From contig NZ_CP180316.1 in the NCBI RefSeq assembly GCF_051131705.1, forward strand, positions 2,542,001 to 2,606,000: a stretch of 64,000 nucleotides of DNA, given 5' to 3'. The stretch comes from Arthrobacter_M sp030063245 (GTDB taxonomy: Bacteria; Actinomycetota; Actinomycetes; Actinomycetales; Micrococcaceae). Made by a program: the position numbers and the translations under genes. Below the pieces are notes generated by a model. It did not search any database and was not told where the DNA came from. It saw only the letters and a list, made by a program, of their open reading frames with translations. This document shows positions 35,333 to 44,077 of the stretch, one piece after another (position 1 is the stretch's first letter; every line of letters starts with the position of its first letter).

Positions 35333-35806
35333 CTAGGATGCTTGGGTTGGTTTGAAAACGTGGTCGTAGAGCACGCCGGTCGCTGCGGCCTGGACGAATT
35401 TGTTGACCAAATCCACGGTCCAGTCCTCCGCGGTCCAGGTGCCGGGCTTGTACAGCCCGAGGGCAGTGTTGAGCAGGACATCGCCGGTGTAAACGACGGG
35501 GAAAACGACGGCGATTGCTTTGGCTCCATGCAGGCCGGTGTGAGCTGTGACGCCGTAGGCCGAGCCCCACATGGTTCCCAGTGCGAAGTGGGTGACCCAG
35601 TTCAGCTGTTCGCGCCCCTGCTGCGTCGTTGGATGGATGGGCAGGATCCGTTCCGCGAAGTCCGCGGGTGCGTAACTGGTTTCGCGCCCGGTCAGAGGCA
35701 TTTCAACGAATTTCTGGAAGGCCGTCATCACTACGGTCCCGGCGACACCTGCCGCCATACCCCGGACGATCGATCCCATCATGGAAGGCTTTTCTTTAGT
35801 AAGCAT
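35333..35806 (-). CDS. small membrane protein, unknown family
   Basis: This protein of about 157 residues has three or four hydrophobic segments (GMAAGVAGTVVMTAFQKF, THFALGTMWGSAYGVTAHTG, AIAVVFPVVYTGDVLLNTALG). The plan AAG-x-AGT, then HFALG-x-xxGSAYG, resembles the two proteins at 35978 and 37995, suggesting one superfamily. The start is uncertain: ATG at 35806 or the ATG pair at 35779/35782. Not recognised by name; a DUF1440/YagU-like fold is only a guess. Confidence 0.65.
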   Translation of the reverse strand: MLTKEKPSMMGSIVRGMAAGVAGTVVMTAFQKFVEMPLTGRETSYAPADFAERILPIHPTTQQGREQLNWVTHFALGTMWGSAYGVTAHTGLHGAKAIAVVFPVVYTGDVLLNTALGLYKPGTWTAEDWTVDLVNKFVQAAATGVLYDHVFKPTQAS

Positions 35807-35977
35807 GCTGTCGATTATTGTCTTGCCTGGCACTATCCGCAACCACCGCAAAAGCCAGTGTGGCCATCATTGATAGAGTTTCAGTGGAGCTTTCGGCGGT
35901 ATTACCGGTTAAGCCACCCTCCCGGGGGAGGCTTCCCAGGCAGCTGTGTACCGGCCGGTGTTCGTTGGAAGCGGTGT

Positions 35978-36544
35978 TCATCGAAGGCGATCCGTTGCGC
36001 GCAGGAGGATTTCGGTCGTCACGCCGAGCACGACATGGGCGACCAGGCCGCGTGCGTGTGCCTGCCAGGGATACCGGCCCGGTGCGGAGGCAATCCCGGT
36101 CAGCGGAGCGGCGGTCTCGTCCATGACCACAAACAACGCCACACCGTACAGGACACCGGATCCGGTGCGCACCGACGGTCGTATCCGGCGTACTGCACCG
36201 TAAAGGGCCCCGGGCAGCATGCCCAGAGCATAGTGAAACACGGTCGCGCCCGGTCCCGGCTGTTGGTCGGTCGAGCTGACCCCGCTGACCTGCGTGGCCG
36301 TTCTTAACGCGCTGGCAGTGCCGGGCCTGCCCGGTGTGCCCGCCTGCACACCGCGGATCTGGGCTGCGGTTCCCGCATTCTCGGCTGCATCCGCGGGGAA
36401 GCGGGCCTGCAGGTCTCGGGTGAGAGTGTGCGTGTTTTCGCTCCGAAGCATGAACCACCCCACCTGGTCCATGGCCCAGACGCCGGCAGCACCCGCGGCA
36501 GCACCCGAAACCATATTAAGGCCTGCAGAGCGCAGTCCTGCCAC
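35978..36544 (-). CDS. membrane protein with AGAAGVWAMD motif, copy A
   Basis: This 188-residue protein begins with GTG at 36544, five bases after AGGAG. It starts with a hydrophobic helix holding AAAGAAGVWAMDQVGWF. After a polar middle it has HYALGMLPGALYGAVR, GVLYGVALFVVMDETAAPLTG and YPWQAHARGLVAHVVLG. The same motifs in the same order occur in the protein at 37995, on the other side of the alcohol dehydrogenase gene. I do not recognise a named function. Asp in AMD and in VMDE, and His in HYALG and WQAH, sit in or beside membrane helices and look functional. Confidence 0.75.
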   Translation of the reverse strand: MAGLRSAGLNMVSGAAAGAAGVWAMDQVGWFMLRSENTHTLTRDLQARFPADAAENAGTAAQIRGVQAGTPGRPGTASALRTATQVSGVSSTDQQPGPGATVFHYALGMLPGALYGAVRRIRPSVRTGSGVLYGVALFVVMDETAAPLTGIASAPGRYPWQAHARGLVAHVVLGVTTEILLRATDRLR

Positions 36545-36742
36545 CGGGACTCCTGCCCGGGTGGTGCGGTGGTTATTCAACCCGATCAACCCCTCTTTCC
36601 TGGACAGTAATTGCCGACCGATGACTGCCGACCTCTGCGGTGCGAAATTGGACCCAACACAAGCGGTTCCTTTCTTTCCGGCAGTAAACGTGAACATACT
36701 GGGACTGATAAGCATACTTACCACAAAGAGGAGCTTGGGATC

Positions 36743-37918
36743 ATGAGGGCACTTACCTGGCAGGGAAAGCGGTCGGTCAGCGTTGAAGAGGTACCGGATC
36801 CCATCATCCAGGAACCCACCGACGCGATCATCAAAATCACCTCCACGGCGATCTGCGGCTCGGATCTGCACCTGTATGAGGTACTGGGCCCCTACATGAG
36901 CAAGGGCGACGTCCTGGGTCATGAATCCATGGGAATCGTCCAGGAAGTCGGCAGCGCCGTCACGAATCTGAGCGTCGGCGATCGGGTGGTGATCCCCTTC
37001 AACATCGCCTGCGGGACATGCCTGATGTGTTCCCTGAACCTGCAGTCGCAGTGTGAAACCACGCAGGTCCGGGAAAACGGGCTCGGTGCGCGCATCTTTG
37101 GGTACTCCGAGCTGTATGGTTCGGTTCCGGGCGGGCAGGCGGAATACCTGCGGGTTCCCTTCGCCGATTACGGCCCTATCAAAGTGGGCCATGACCTGCC
37201 CGATGTGCGTTACCTCTATCTCTCCGACATCGTGCCCACTGCCTGGCAGGGCGTGCAGTACGCGGGCGTGCCCGACGGCGGCACCCTGGCGGTCTTCGGG
37301 TTGGGCCCGGTAGGGCAGTTCGCCGCCCGCGCTGGTAAGCATCTGGGTTACCGGGTCATCGGTATTGAACCTGTGCCTGAGCGGCGTGCCATGGCCGAAC
37401 GGCACGGCGTGGAAACGTTGGATTACAGCGACACCATTGGCGATGAGCTGCGTGAAATGACCGAGGGCAGGGGCGCGAACTCGGTCCTGGATGCGGTGGG
37501 CATGGAAGCCCATGGCTCCCCGGTGGGGGCTTTCGCCCAGCAGGCAGCCGGCCTGCTGCCGGACCCGCTCGCGCAGAAAGCCATCGAGAAGGTTGGGGTG
37601 GACCGGCTGAATGTGCTGCATGCCTGCATTGACGCTGTCCGCCGCGGCGGTACTGTCTCGGTCAGCGGTGTTTACGGCGGCATGGCGGATCCGATGCCGA
37701 TGCTGACCCTGTTCGATAAGCAGATCCAGCTGCGCATGGGCCAGTGCAACGTCAAACGGTGGATCGATGACCTCCTGCCTTTGGTCGAGGATCCTTCCGA
37801 TCCGCTCGGTGTTACCGATTTGATGACCCACGAAGTCTCCCTGGATGAAGCGCCCGAAGCGTATGAGGTGTTTCAGAAAAAGCAGGACAACTGCATCAAG
37901 GTCGTCCTCAAACCCTGA
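36743..37918 (+). CDS. zinc-dependent alcohol dehydrogenase, formaldehyde dehydrogenase-like
   Basis: This 391-residue medium-chain dehydrogenase shows the catalytic zinc site ICGSDLHLYE and GHESMGIVQEVG and the structural zinc knot CGTCLMCSLNLQSQC. The coenzyme site has FGLGPVGQFAARAGKHLG. The length and an insertion in the C-terminal half are typical of the glutathione-independent formaldehyde dehydrogenase-like branch. A GAGGAG lies about 11 bases before the ATG. A strong hairpin follows, and two related membrane-protein genes flank it. The substrate is not known. Confidence 0.88.
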   Translation: MRALTWQGKRSVSVEEVPDPIIQEPTDAIIKITSTAICGSDLHLYEVLGPYMSKGDVLGHESMGIVQEVGSAVTNLSVGDRVVIPFNIACGTCLMCSLNLQSQCETTQVRENGLGARIFGYSELYGSVPGGQAEYLRVPFADYGPIKVGHDLPDVRYLYLSDIVPTAWQGVQYAGVPDGGTLAVFGLGPVGQFAARAGKHLGYRVIGIEPVPERRAMAERHGVETLDYSDTIGDELREMTEGRGANSVLDAVGMEAHGSPVGAFAQQAAGLLPDPLAQKAIEKVGVDRLNVLHACIDAVRRGGTVSVSGVYGGMADPMPMLTLFDKQIQLRMGQCNVKRWIDDLLPLVEDPSDPLGVTDLMTHEVSLDEAPEAYEVFQKKQDNCIKVVLKP

Positions 37919-37928
37919 TCGACCCCCT

Positions 37929-37963
37929 CCCCGGCACCCGATTTTTCCGGTGCCGGGGATTTT
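37929..37963 (+). terminator. hairpin terminator after the alcohol dehydrogenase gene
   Basis: A perfect 10-bp stem (CCCCGGCACC with GGTGCCGGGG) with a 10-base loop is followed by ATTTTG. It lies 11 bases after the stop and before the next gene. Confidence 0.75.
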
Positions 37964-37994
37964 GCCCTTGAACCGGAGAAAGGACACACTCCAA

Positions 37995-38648
37995 ATGACG
38001 CATCCCACAACCACAACCACCGAGAACCTCCCCGACGGACGCACCAGTCCACCGGAGCCCTCCCGTCAGGAGCCCACGGAACCGTCTCCCGTCCTGCCCA
38101 GTCCTGCCGGGGACCCGGCCACTGCGCCTGCGCCTGCGCATCATGTGACGCCGGAGCGCAGCATCGCTTTGGATATGATTCTGGGGGCAGCAGCCGGTGC
38201 GGCCGGTGTGTGGGCGATGGATCGCGTCGGATGGTTTCTGTACAACCACGAAGATCCCGCCGCGCTAGAACGCGAACACCAGGCCCGGGCCGGCGGCAAG
38301 GACGTCGCCCATGCCGCCATCGAAAAAGCAGCCGACATGACAGGAATTGACCTGCCCACCGGTGAACCGAACTCGGCCGGAATAGCAATGCACTACGCGC
38401 TGGGGGTCCTGCCCGGAGCCCTCTACGGTGCAGCACGCCATGAAGTCCCGGCACTGCGCGCGGGCTATGGCGCCCTGTACGGATTTGGTTTGTTCGCGCT
38501 GATGGATGAAACCGTCGCCCCGGCCCTTGGCATCGCCGCCGGGCCAACGCACTACCCGTGGCAGGCACACGTGAGGGGCCTGGTCTCCCACATCGTGCTG
38601 GGCATCGCCACCGAAACCGTCCTGCGGGTTTCCGACCGTGTCCGCTGA
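37995..38648 (+). CDS. membrane protein with AGAAGVWAMD motif, copy B
   Basis: This 217-residue protein has a Pro/Thr/Glu-rich soluble head of about 55 residues and then the same membrane unit as the gene at 35978: GAAAGAAGVWAMDRVGWF, HYALGVLPGALYGAAR, GLFALMDETVAPALGIA and YPWQAHVRGLVSHIVLG. An AAGGA lies upstream of the ATG at 37995. The downstream dehydrogenase gene begins 11 bases inside its 3' end, so the two are coupled. Function unknown. Confidence 0.75.
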   Translation: MTHPTTTTTENLPDGRTSPPEPSRQEPTEPSPVLPSPAGDPATAPAPAHHVTPERSIALDMILGAAAGAAGVWAMDRVGWFLYNHEDPAALEREHQARAGGKDVAHAAIEKAADMTGIDLPTGEPNSAGIAMHYALGVLPGALYGAARHEVPALRAGYGALYGFGLFALMDETVAPALGIAAGPTHYPWQAHVRGLVSHIVLGIATETVLRVSDRVR

Positions 38649-39720
38649 CCACCACGACCCTGCACCAGCGCCGTACGGCACCGTCGGCATAGACGGCGCC
38701 GACAGTGCCGATGGTGCCGTGGTCGTGATCACCGGCGCTTCCAGCGGCATTGGCCGGGCCACCGCGCATGCGTTCGCCAAAGACGGTGCCCGGCTCATTC
38801 TCGCGGCCCGCAGTCCCGAAACCCTGCAAGAGGTCGCCGCCGAATGTGCCGCGTACGGGGCGCAGGTCATCACAACGCCCACCGATATCAGCAACGAATC
38901 CCAGGTAGTAGCCCTCATGCGCTCGGCAGTTGAAGCCTTCGGACGGATCGACGTATGCGTCGGTAATGCCTCCGTCTATAGTTACGGAACCTTCGAAACC
39001 ACACCGTCCGACGTGTTCCGCCGAATCATCGAGACGAACCTTCTCGGCCCGATCCACACTGCCCGCGCTGTGCTGCCGTACTTCCGAAGCCAGGGCCGGG
39101 GGACCTTGATCATCATCGGATCGGTGTACTCCAAAATCACCTCCCCATACGTCTCCCCCTATGTGACCAGCAAATTCGGGCTGCTCGGTTTCACGGAAGT
39201 ACTGCGCCAGGAGTTACGAAAAGCCAAAGACATTCACATCTGCCTCGTACTGCCGGCAACAATCAACACCCCCATCTACAAGCACGCCGCGAACTACACC
39301 GGCAAGCACGTCCACCCACTACCCCCCGTCATTTCCCCACACCGTGTCGCTAAGGTGATCCTGCGGAACTCGAAACGACCACGGCCGGTAACAGTGGTCG
39401 GTCAGATCCAACAAACCATCATCCCGATCCACAGCCTCTTTCCACGGCTCTACGACCAATGCATTAACCCGGTCATGAACCTGCTTACACTACGGAAAGG
39501 CCCCACAGCCCCTTCAAACGGTACGGTCTTCACCCCGGACCCCTCAAGCAACCAGATCACCGGGAACTGGCGGACCAGCCGGACCAGACGCTTTGGCGCA
39601 GCCGGCGCCATCCTTACCGTCTGGTCATTGATCCGACGCATAAGAGGAGGACAACGCGCCGCTCCAACAAGGAGAAACCATCGCTCGAAAACAAACCACT
39701 TCACGCATGATCACAGTTGA
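38638..39720 (+). CDS. short-chain dehydrogenase/reductase with C-terminal membrane tail
   Basis: This 360-residue protein has a classical SDR domain with the NAD(P) motif TGASSGIG (about residues 32-39), then NASVYSYG in place of the usual NNAG, and the catalytic YVTSK. After the SDR core come about 90 extra residues with a hydrophobic stretch near the end (FGAAGAILTVWSLIRRI), which suggests membrane association. The start GTG at 38638 overlaps the membrane-protein gene. Substrate unknown. Confidence 0.85.
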   Translation: MSADHHDPAPAPYGTVGIDGADSADGAVVVITGASSGIGRATAHAFAKDGARLILAARSPETLQEVAAECAAYGAQVITTPTDISNESQVVALMRSAVEAFGRIDVCVGNASVYSYGTFETTPSDVFRRIIETNLLGPIHTARAVLPYFRSQGRGTLIIIGSVYSKITSPYVSPYVTSKFGLLGFTEVLRQELRKAKDIHICLVLPATINTPIYKHAANYTGKHVHPLPPVISPHRVAKVILRNSKRPRPVTVVGQIQQTIIPIHSLFPRLYDQCINPVMNLLTLRKGPTAPSNGTVFTPDPSSNQITGNWRTSRTRRFGAAGAILTVWSLIRRIRGGQRAAPTRRNHRSKTNHFTHDHS

Positions 39721-39782
39721 GCCCAGCTTGTGCCGGGACGAGCTGAGGCAGTCAGGACAGCCACAAAAGTTGGAAGGATGCC

Positions 39783-40562
39783 ATGTCAATGAAACAAAAC
39801 CCGAGAGAACCACTCCCGAGTACGCGATGGGTGCGCGGATTCGTGGGCGACGTACTTGTGGTCGACAGCCGCGATCAGCTACTCGTATGGGAAGAAGAAC
39901 TGCCGGTACCGCGGTACTTGTTCCGGGACGAGGACGTCCGCTCAGAGCATCTGATACCCACCGGAGCCCCGGACGAATTGCGCTACCACCACCCAAATTC
40001 CGAGGTCGAGTCCTGGTTCGATGTAGTTGTTGATGACCGTTTTATCCGCCATGGGGCGTGGCGGATAAAGGGTTTTGCCGGTTATACGGGAGTGACGTGG
40101 GAACGCGGCGGATTTGAGCACTGGTGTGAAGAAAATCAGGAAGTATTCGAGCATCCGCATGACCCCTTCGTCCACATCGATGCCCTGTCCAGCTCGCGAT
40201 TGGTGACAGTGCGCCACGACGACGTCGTGCTCGGCGAGTCTCGCGATGCGATCTTTCTTTGGGAAACAGGGCTGCCACTGCGCTATTACCTGCCGAGGCG
40301 AGACATCGACTTTGACCTTCTCACGCCGACGACCACGGAGAGCATCTGCCCCTACAAGGGCTTCGCCACCGACTACTGGAGCGTTACCAGCAAATCCTCT
40401 CTCACTGACATTGCATGGTCCTACTCCGAACCATTCTTCCCGTACCGCAACATCGCCGGGGCAGTCGCCTTCCTGCACGAGGAACTGGACATTTCCGTCG
40501 ACGGCGTACCGCAAACACGTCCTGTGCCCAAATGGTGGCCAGCACGGTCACGGCTAGGATAA
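39783..40562 (+). CDS. DUF427 domain-containing protein (two repeats)
   Basis: This 259-residue soluble protein contains two DUF427 units. The first has VVDSRDQLLVWEEELPVPRY, the second VVLGESRDAIFLWETGLPLRYY, each followed by an acidic D-D/E patch and an aromatic stretch ending near CPYKG in the second. GGAAGGA lies seven bases before the ATG. DUF427 proteins are small beta-tunnel proteins of unknown biochemical role, common near oxidoreductases. It is probably the last gene of the group beginning at 37995. Confidence 0.85.
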   Translation: MSMKQNPREPLPSTRWVRGFVGDVLVVDSRDQLLVWEEELPVPRYLFRDEDVRSEHLIPTGAPDELRYHHPNSEVESWFDVVVDDRFIRHGAWRIKGFAGYTGVTWERGGFEHWCEENQEVFEHPHDPFVHIDALSSSRLVTVRHDDVVLGESRDAIFLWETGLPLRYYLPRRDIDFDLLTPTTTESICPYKGFATDYWSVTSKSSLTDIAWSYSEPFFPYRNIAGAVAFLHEELDISVDGVPQTRPVPKWWPARSRLG

Positions 40563-40799
40563 TTTCCCCGGGACCGAGCCCGGTTACATGAGCCCTGTTG
40601 CTGGCATGCCATCCGTTTTGAATCTCTTACTGCCGCCGGGTCAGCGGCTGAGGATGAACCGGAGGCGACGTGAGTGCTTTCGGCAACCTGATTGCAGCAA
40701 CGTTCCTCAGCTAACGCAACGCAGGCTGGACCAACGATGGTCTCGCTGGTCGCCGTTGTCGGCCCGGATTGCCTATTGAAGGGCGCGCATAACGAAGAG
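40563..40799. other. intergenic stretch without a recognisable gene
   Basis: No conserved coding sequence or RNA structure was recognised. It ends at the 5'-truncated arsC remnant, so it probably contains an old recombination junction. Confidence 0.4.
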
Positions 40800-41083
40800 G
40801 TCACAAGGCAATCCCGCAGTCGTGGCGGTGATGGCCGAGGTGGGGGCTCGACCTGTCGCGGGAGTTCCCCAAACCGCTCACCGAGGACGCAGTCCACGCC
40901 GCGGACGTCGTGCTCAGCATGGGCTGTGGGGACGCCTGCCCGGTCTACCCCGGCAAGCGCTATCTCGACTGGAACCTGCCCGACCCGGCCGGCCTGCCCG
41001 TCAATCAGGTGCGGCTGATCCGCGAGGACATCGACCGCCGCGTCCGTGCGTTGCTCGGCGAACTGGCCCCCGCACCTGCCTAG
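40800..41083 (+). pseudogene. arsC: arsenate reductase ArsC remnant (low-molecular-weight phosphatase type)
   Basis: The last 90 or so codons of a thioredoxin-type arsenate reductase remain. NPAVVAVMAEVG is followed by a one-base insertion in a run of G near 40844. The other frame then continues LDLSREFPKPLTEDAV, MGCGDACPVYPGKRYLDW and IREDIDRRV to the stop at 41081. The N-terminal CxxxxxR phosphate loop is missing. Truncation plus a frameshift make it non-functional. Confidence 0.85.
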
Positions 41084-41251
41084 CGAAGTACCGCTTTGGT
41101 TTCGGTAGTCGGCATTTCGGGGGCATTCGGAGCCTCTTGTGCGTCGTTGCGCGAGGTGTCAGGCTGGTCGATACTTTGAAAGTTCCGCCTCCACTTCTTC
41201 TCGGCACTTCCTCTGAGAGGCGGGAAGCGGGCAAAGGAAGGAAAAGGTGAT

Positions 41252-41775
41252 GTGCGGATGCGCCGTGAGTGCGAGCCCGAAGAACTGGTGGGTGTCTGGA
41301 CTCTGGTCAAGGACGACTGGCGCCTGGTCGGCAACAAGACCGGACCCACCCGGCTCGGTTTCGCCCTGCTGCCGAAGTTCTTCGAGCTGGAGGGCCGGTT
41401 CCCCCGCCACGGCGGGGAGGTGCCGTCGGCCGCGGTGGACTATGTCGCCAGCCAGGTACGGGTCGATCCGGGCTTGTGCGCCGGGTACGCATGGGCGGGG
41501 CGTACCATCGAGTACCACCGGGCGCAGATCCGCGGCGCGCTGGGGTTCCGCTCGGCAACCCGCGCCGACGAGGAGACCCTTGCCGACTGGCTGGCTGCCG
41601 AAATCGCCCCCTTCGAGGCGTCCGACGAGCGGATGCGCGAGGCACTGCTGGTCCGCTGCCGTGCTGAGCGGCTCGAACCCCTGGGTCGTCTCGACCGGCT
41701 GGTAGCCAAGGCACGGGCCATCGCGGCCGAACGATTCTGCGCCGCCACCCTGGCCCGGCTGGATCCGCCCGCCGG
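41252..41775 (+). pseudogene. Tn3-family transposase, N-terminal fragment
   Basis: The start and first 170 residues of a Tn3-type transposase (DUF4158 domain) are intact: MRRECEPEELVGVW, WRLVGNKTGPTRLGFALLPK, AGRTIEYHRAQIRGALGFR and AERFCAATLARLDPP. The AAAGGAAGG upstream is likely the native ribosome-binding site. At about 41775 the sequence switches to an integrase in another frame. The catalytic DDE domain is absent. Confidence 0.8.
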
Positions 41776-41787
41776 CAACCCAAGACA

Positions 41788-42345
41788 TTGCCCTGCGTCC
41801 CCACCCAGGACGAAATCCGCCTCTACTACCAAACCGTCTGGCAGGGCCGCCGCACCGGCGACATCGTACTGATCAAGACCCTGCTTTACACCGGCGTCCG
41901 GGTCGCCGAGCTCGTCGCACTGCGCCTGGACGACGTCGACCTCGATGCCAACCGCATCCGGGTCAACCTCGGCAAAGGCGGCAAGGACCGTCTCGTCCCG
42001 TTCCCGGCCACCTTCGCTGAAACCCTCGCACTGCACATGGACGCAATGCGGCACCGCGGAGCGGTCCACCTGTTCGAGTCCAACTGGAAAAAGCCCTACA
42101 GCACATGCGGGGTCCGGGCAATGCTCACCCGCTACGCCAAAACTGCCGGGCTCACCCACCCCATCAGCCCCCACCAACTCCGGCACTTCCTATTCACCTG
42201 GCTCAAGACCCAGGGCATGGACGACGCCCTCATCCAGCCCTACAGCGGACACGAAAGCCGTAAATCCCTCGAGATCTACAGCCGCCTCGCCCTCGCCGAC
42301 GCCCAAGACCACTACAACGAAGCCATCACTCGATTCCCCGTCTGA
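41788..42345 (+). pseudogene. tyrosine recombinase/integrase, N-terminal domain missing
   Basis: This 185-residue catalytic domain retains the whole active site: Arg in TGVRVAEL, Lys in GKGGKDR, HQLRH and GHESRKSLEIYSRL with the nucleophilic Tyr. The N-terminal core-binding domain (about 100 residues) is absent, replaced by the Tn3 fragment. The ATG at 41788 is an accidental start. It is probably unable to bind its sites, so I treat it as a remnant. Confidence 0.8.
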
Positions 42346-42375
42346 CCCGCCGCTACCTTGCGGCCTGGGTCACCC

Positions 42376-42560
42376 TCGGGAGGACTGGGCCTTGTATACG
42401 GGTTGGTCCTTTACCTCGTGAACTTCCAATTGATCGGACGGTTCATACTCCCGCAGTTCCAAATGCCCAACCAGCCCTTCGAGGTCCTTGCGCACCTGGT
42501 CTTCGGTGCAGTCACGGTGCTGTTCGTTTTCCATAAGGACGTTCGCTCCCAGCGCCCTTC
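42376..42560 (+). pseudogene. fragment of a small membrane protein
   Basis: Downstream of the integrase a reading frame contains VYGLVLYLVNFQLIGRFILP and MPNQPFEVLAHLVFGAVTVL, two hydrophobic segments with the look of a conserved membrane protein. There is no start region and the rest of the frame (to 42762) is not protein-like. It may come from a relative of the island's small membrane proteins. Confidence 0.4.
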
Positions 42561-42778
42561 AAACGACAAATCCTGCCCGGTCTCTTGCATCTGGGTGCAC
42601 ATAACCGTCTGTGCACCCTCACGGCGGGCGGTGCATTGCCGCCCTAAACTCTCTCGGGCTACGGTGGCTTCAGCTAACGGAATGATCCAACGCGTCAGTA
42701 GCCGGTTATCGCCGCTAGAGGATGGATTCCTAGTGGATCTAGTGGTCGTATGCGATGGGTGAGCGTTTACGTTCGTAC

Positions 42779-43993
42779 TTAAGCGTTGAAATAGCTTCGC
42801 AGCTTGTCCACGTGGTCTGTCAGCTCCCAGGTAAATCCTTCGGTCTCGCGGCCGAAGTGCCCGTGGGCTGCAGTGTTTTGATAGATGGGGCGCAAGAGGT
42901 CGAGTGCATTGATGATTCCGAGCGGCCGCAGGTCGAAGATCTCGCGCACTGCTGATCCGATAGCGGTCGGATCCACCGTTTCGGTGCCAAAGGTTTCGAC
43001 GTAGATCCCCACGGGCTGCGCCATCCCAATGGCGTAGGCGATCTGGATCTCCACGCGGCGGGCCAAACCGGCAGCCACAATGTTTTTGGCCACCCACCGC
43101 ATGGCATAGGCCGCCGAGCGGTCGACTTTTGAGGGGTCCTTGCCGCTGAACGCGCCTCCGCCGTGTCTGGCCATCCCACCGTAGGTGTCGACAATGATCT
43201 TACGTCCGGTTAATCCCGCATCCCCTACCGGCCCTCCGATCACAAATTCTCCGCCCGGGTTCAGAATGTGCCGGACCGTGGAAGTATCAAGATCAGTGGT
43301 CTTCAGGACGGGATTGATCACGTGCGTTATGAGGTCCGCCCGAAGTTCCTCAAGTGATACGCCTGCCGCGTGCTGGGATGATATAACGATCGAGTCGACC
43401 GACACCGGACGATCCCCGTCGTAACCAACGGTGACTTGGGTTTTGCCGTCAGGCCGCAGGTAGGGGAGCGTAGCGTCCTTGCGCACGGAGGTAAGCCGTT
43501 CGGAAAGACGATGTGACAGCCATACGGGTGTAGGCATCAGGACCGGAGTTTCGTCGCTGGCGTACCCGAACATGATGCCCTGGTCGCCTGCCCCTTGCGT
43601 GTCGTAGGGGTCCAACCCGGTGCCCTCACGACTTTCAATGGAGGTGAAGACCCCCGAGGCGATTTCCGGGGACTGCTGCCCGATCGACACGGAAACCCCG
43701 CAGCGTGCTCCGTCGAACCCGTTGGCTGAGGAGTCGTACCCAATCTCAAGGATGGTCCGCCGCACGATCTCCGGAATTTCAACATAAGCCTCGGTAGTCA
43801 CTTCACCTGCAACGTGAACCAACCCGGTGGTAACCAGCGTTTCGACAGCCACGCGCGAGTTGGGATCCTGCGCCAGCAGACCATCAAGAATGGCATCGCT
43901 AATCTGGTCACACATTTTATCCGGGTGGCCCTCGGTTACTGATTCCGAGGTGAAAAGCCGCAGGACGGAAGTATTTGGAATGCCTGAATTCAT
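42779..43993 (-). CDS. metK: S-adenosylmethionine synthetase
   Basis: This 404-residue enzyme makes SAM from methionine and ATP. Family signatures are TSESVTEGHPDKMCDQISD (with its catalytic His), GAGDQGIMFGYA and GGGAFSGKDPSKVDRSAAYA. Length is full. It lies 84 bases after egtD, on the same strand, as the last gene of the ergothioneine operon. EgtD uses three SAM per histidine, so this placement suggests dedicated supply. Most bacteria carry a housekeeping metK elsewhere, so this could be a second copy; that is inference. Confidence 0.95.
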   Translation of the reverse strand: MNSGIPNTSVLRLFTSESVTEGHPDKMCDQISDAILDGLLAQDPNSRVAVETLVTTGLVHVAGEVTTEAYVEIPEIVRRTILEIGYDSSANGFDGARCGVSVSIGQQSPEIASGVFTSIESREGTGLDPYDTQGAGDQGIMFGYASDETPVLMPTPVWLSHRLSERLTSVRKDATLPYLRPDGKTQVTVGYDGDRPVSVDSIVISSQHAAGVSLEELRADLITHVINPVLKTTDLDTSTVRHILNPGGEFVIGGPVGDAGLTGRKIIVDTYGGMARHGGGAFSGKDPSKVDRSAAYAMRWVAKNIVAAGLARRVEIQIAYAIGMAQPVGIYVETFGTETVDPTAIGSAVREIFDLRPLGIINALDLLRPIYQNTAAHGHFGRETEGFTWELTDHVDKLRSYFNA

Positions 43994-44077
43994 GTGCTCA
44001 CTTCACTTGATTGGACGGACAGTCACACGCGAACGTGGCTTCTCCGAAATTGAACAGCCGTTCCGCTGATCGGTGGC

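Noticed and set aside
35978..38044. 688-codon minus-strand open frame
   Set aside because: Only its last 188 codons are protein-like; the rest is antisense to the alcohol dehydrogenase. The gene start was moved to 36544.
43994..44077. SAM riboswitch upstream of metK
   Set aside because: The 84-base gap is too short for a typical SAM riboswitch with its terminator, and no conserved core was seen.
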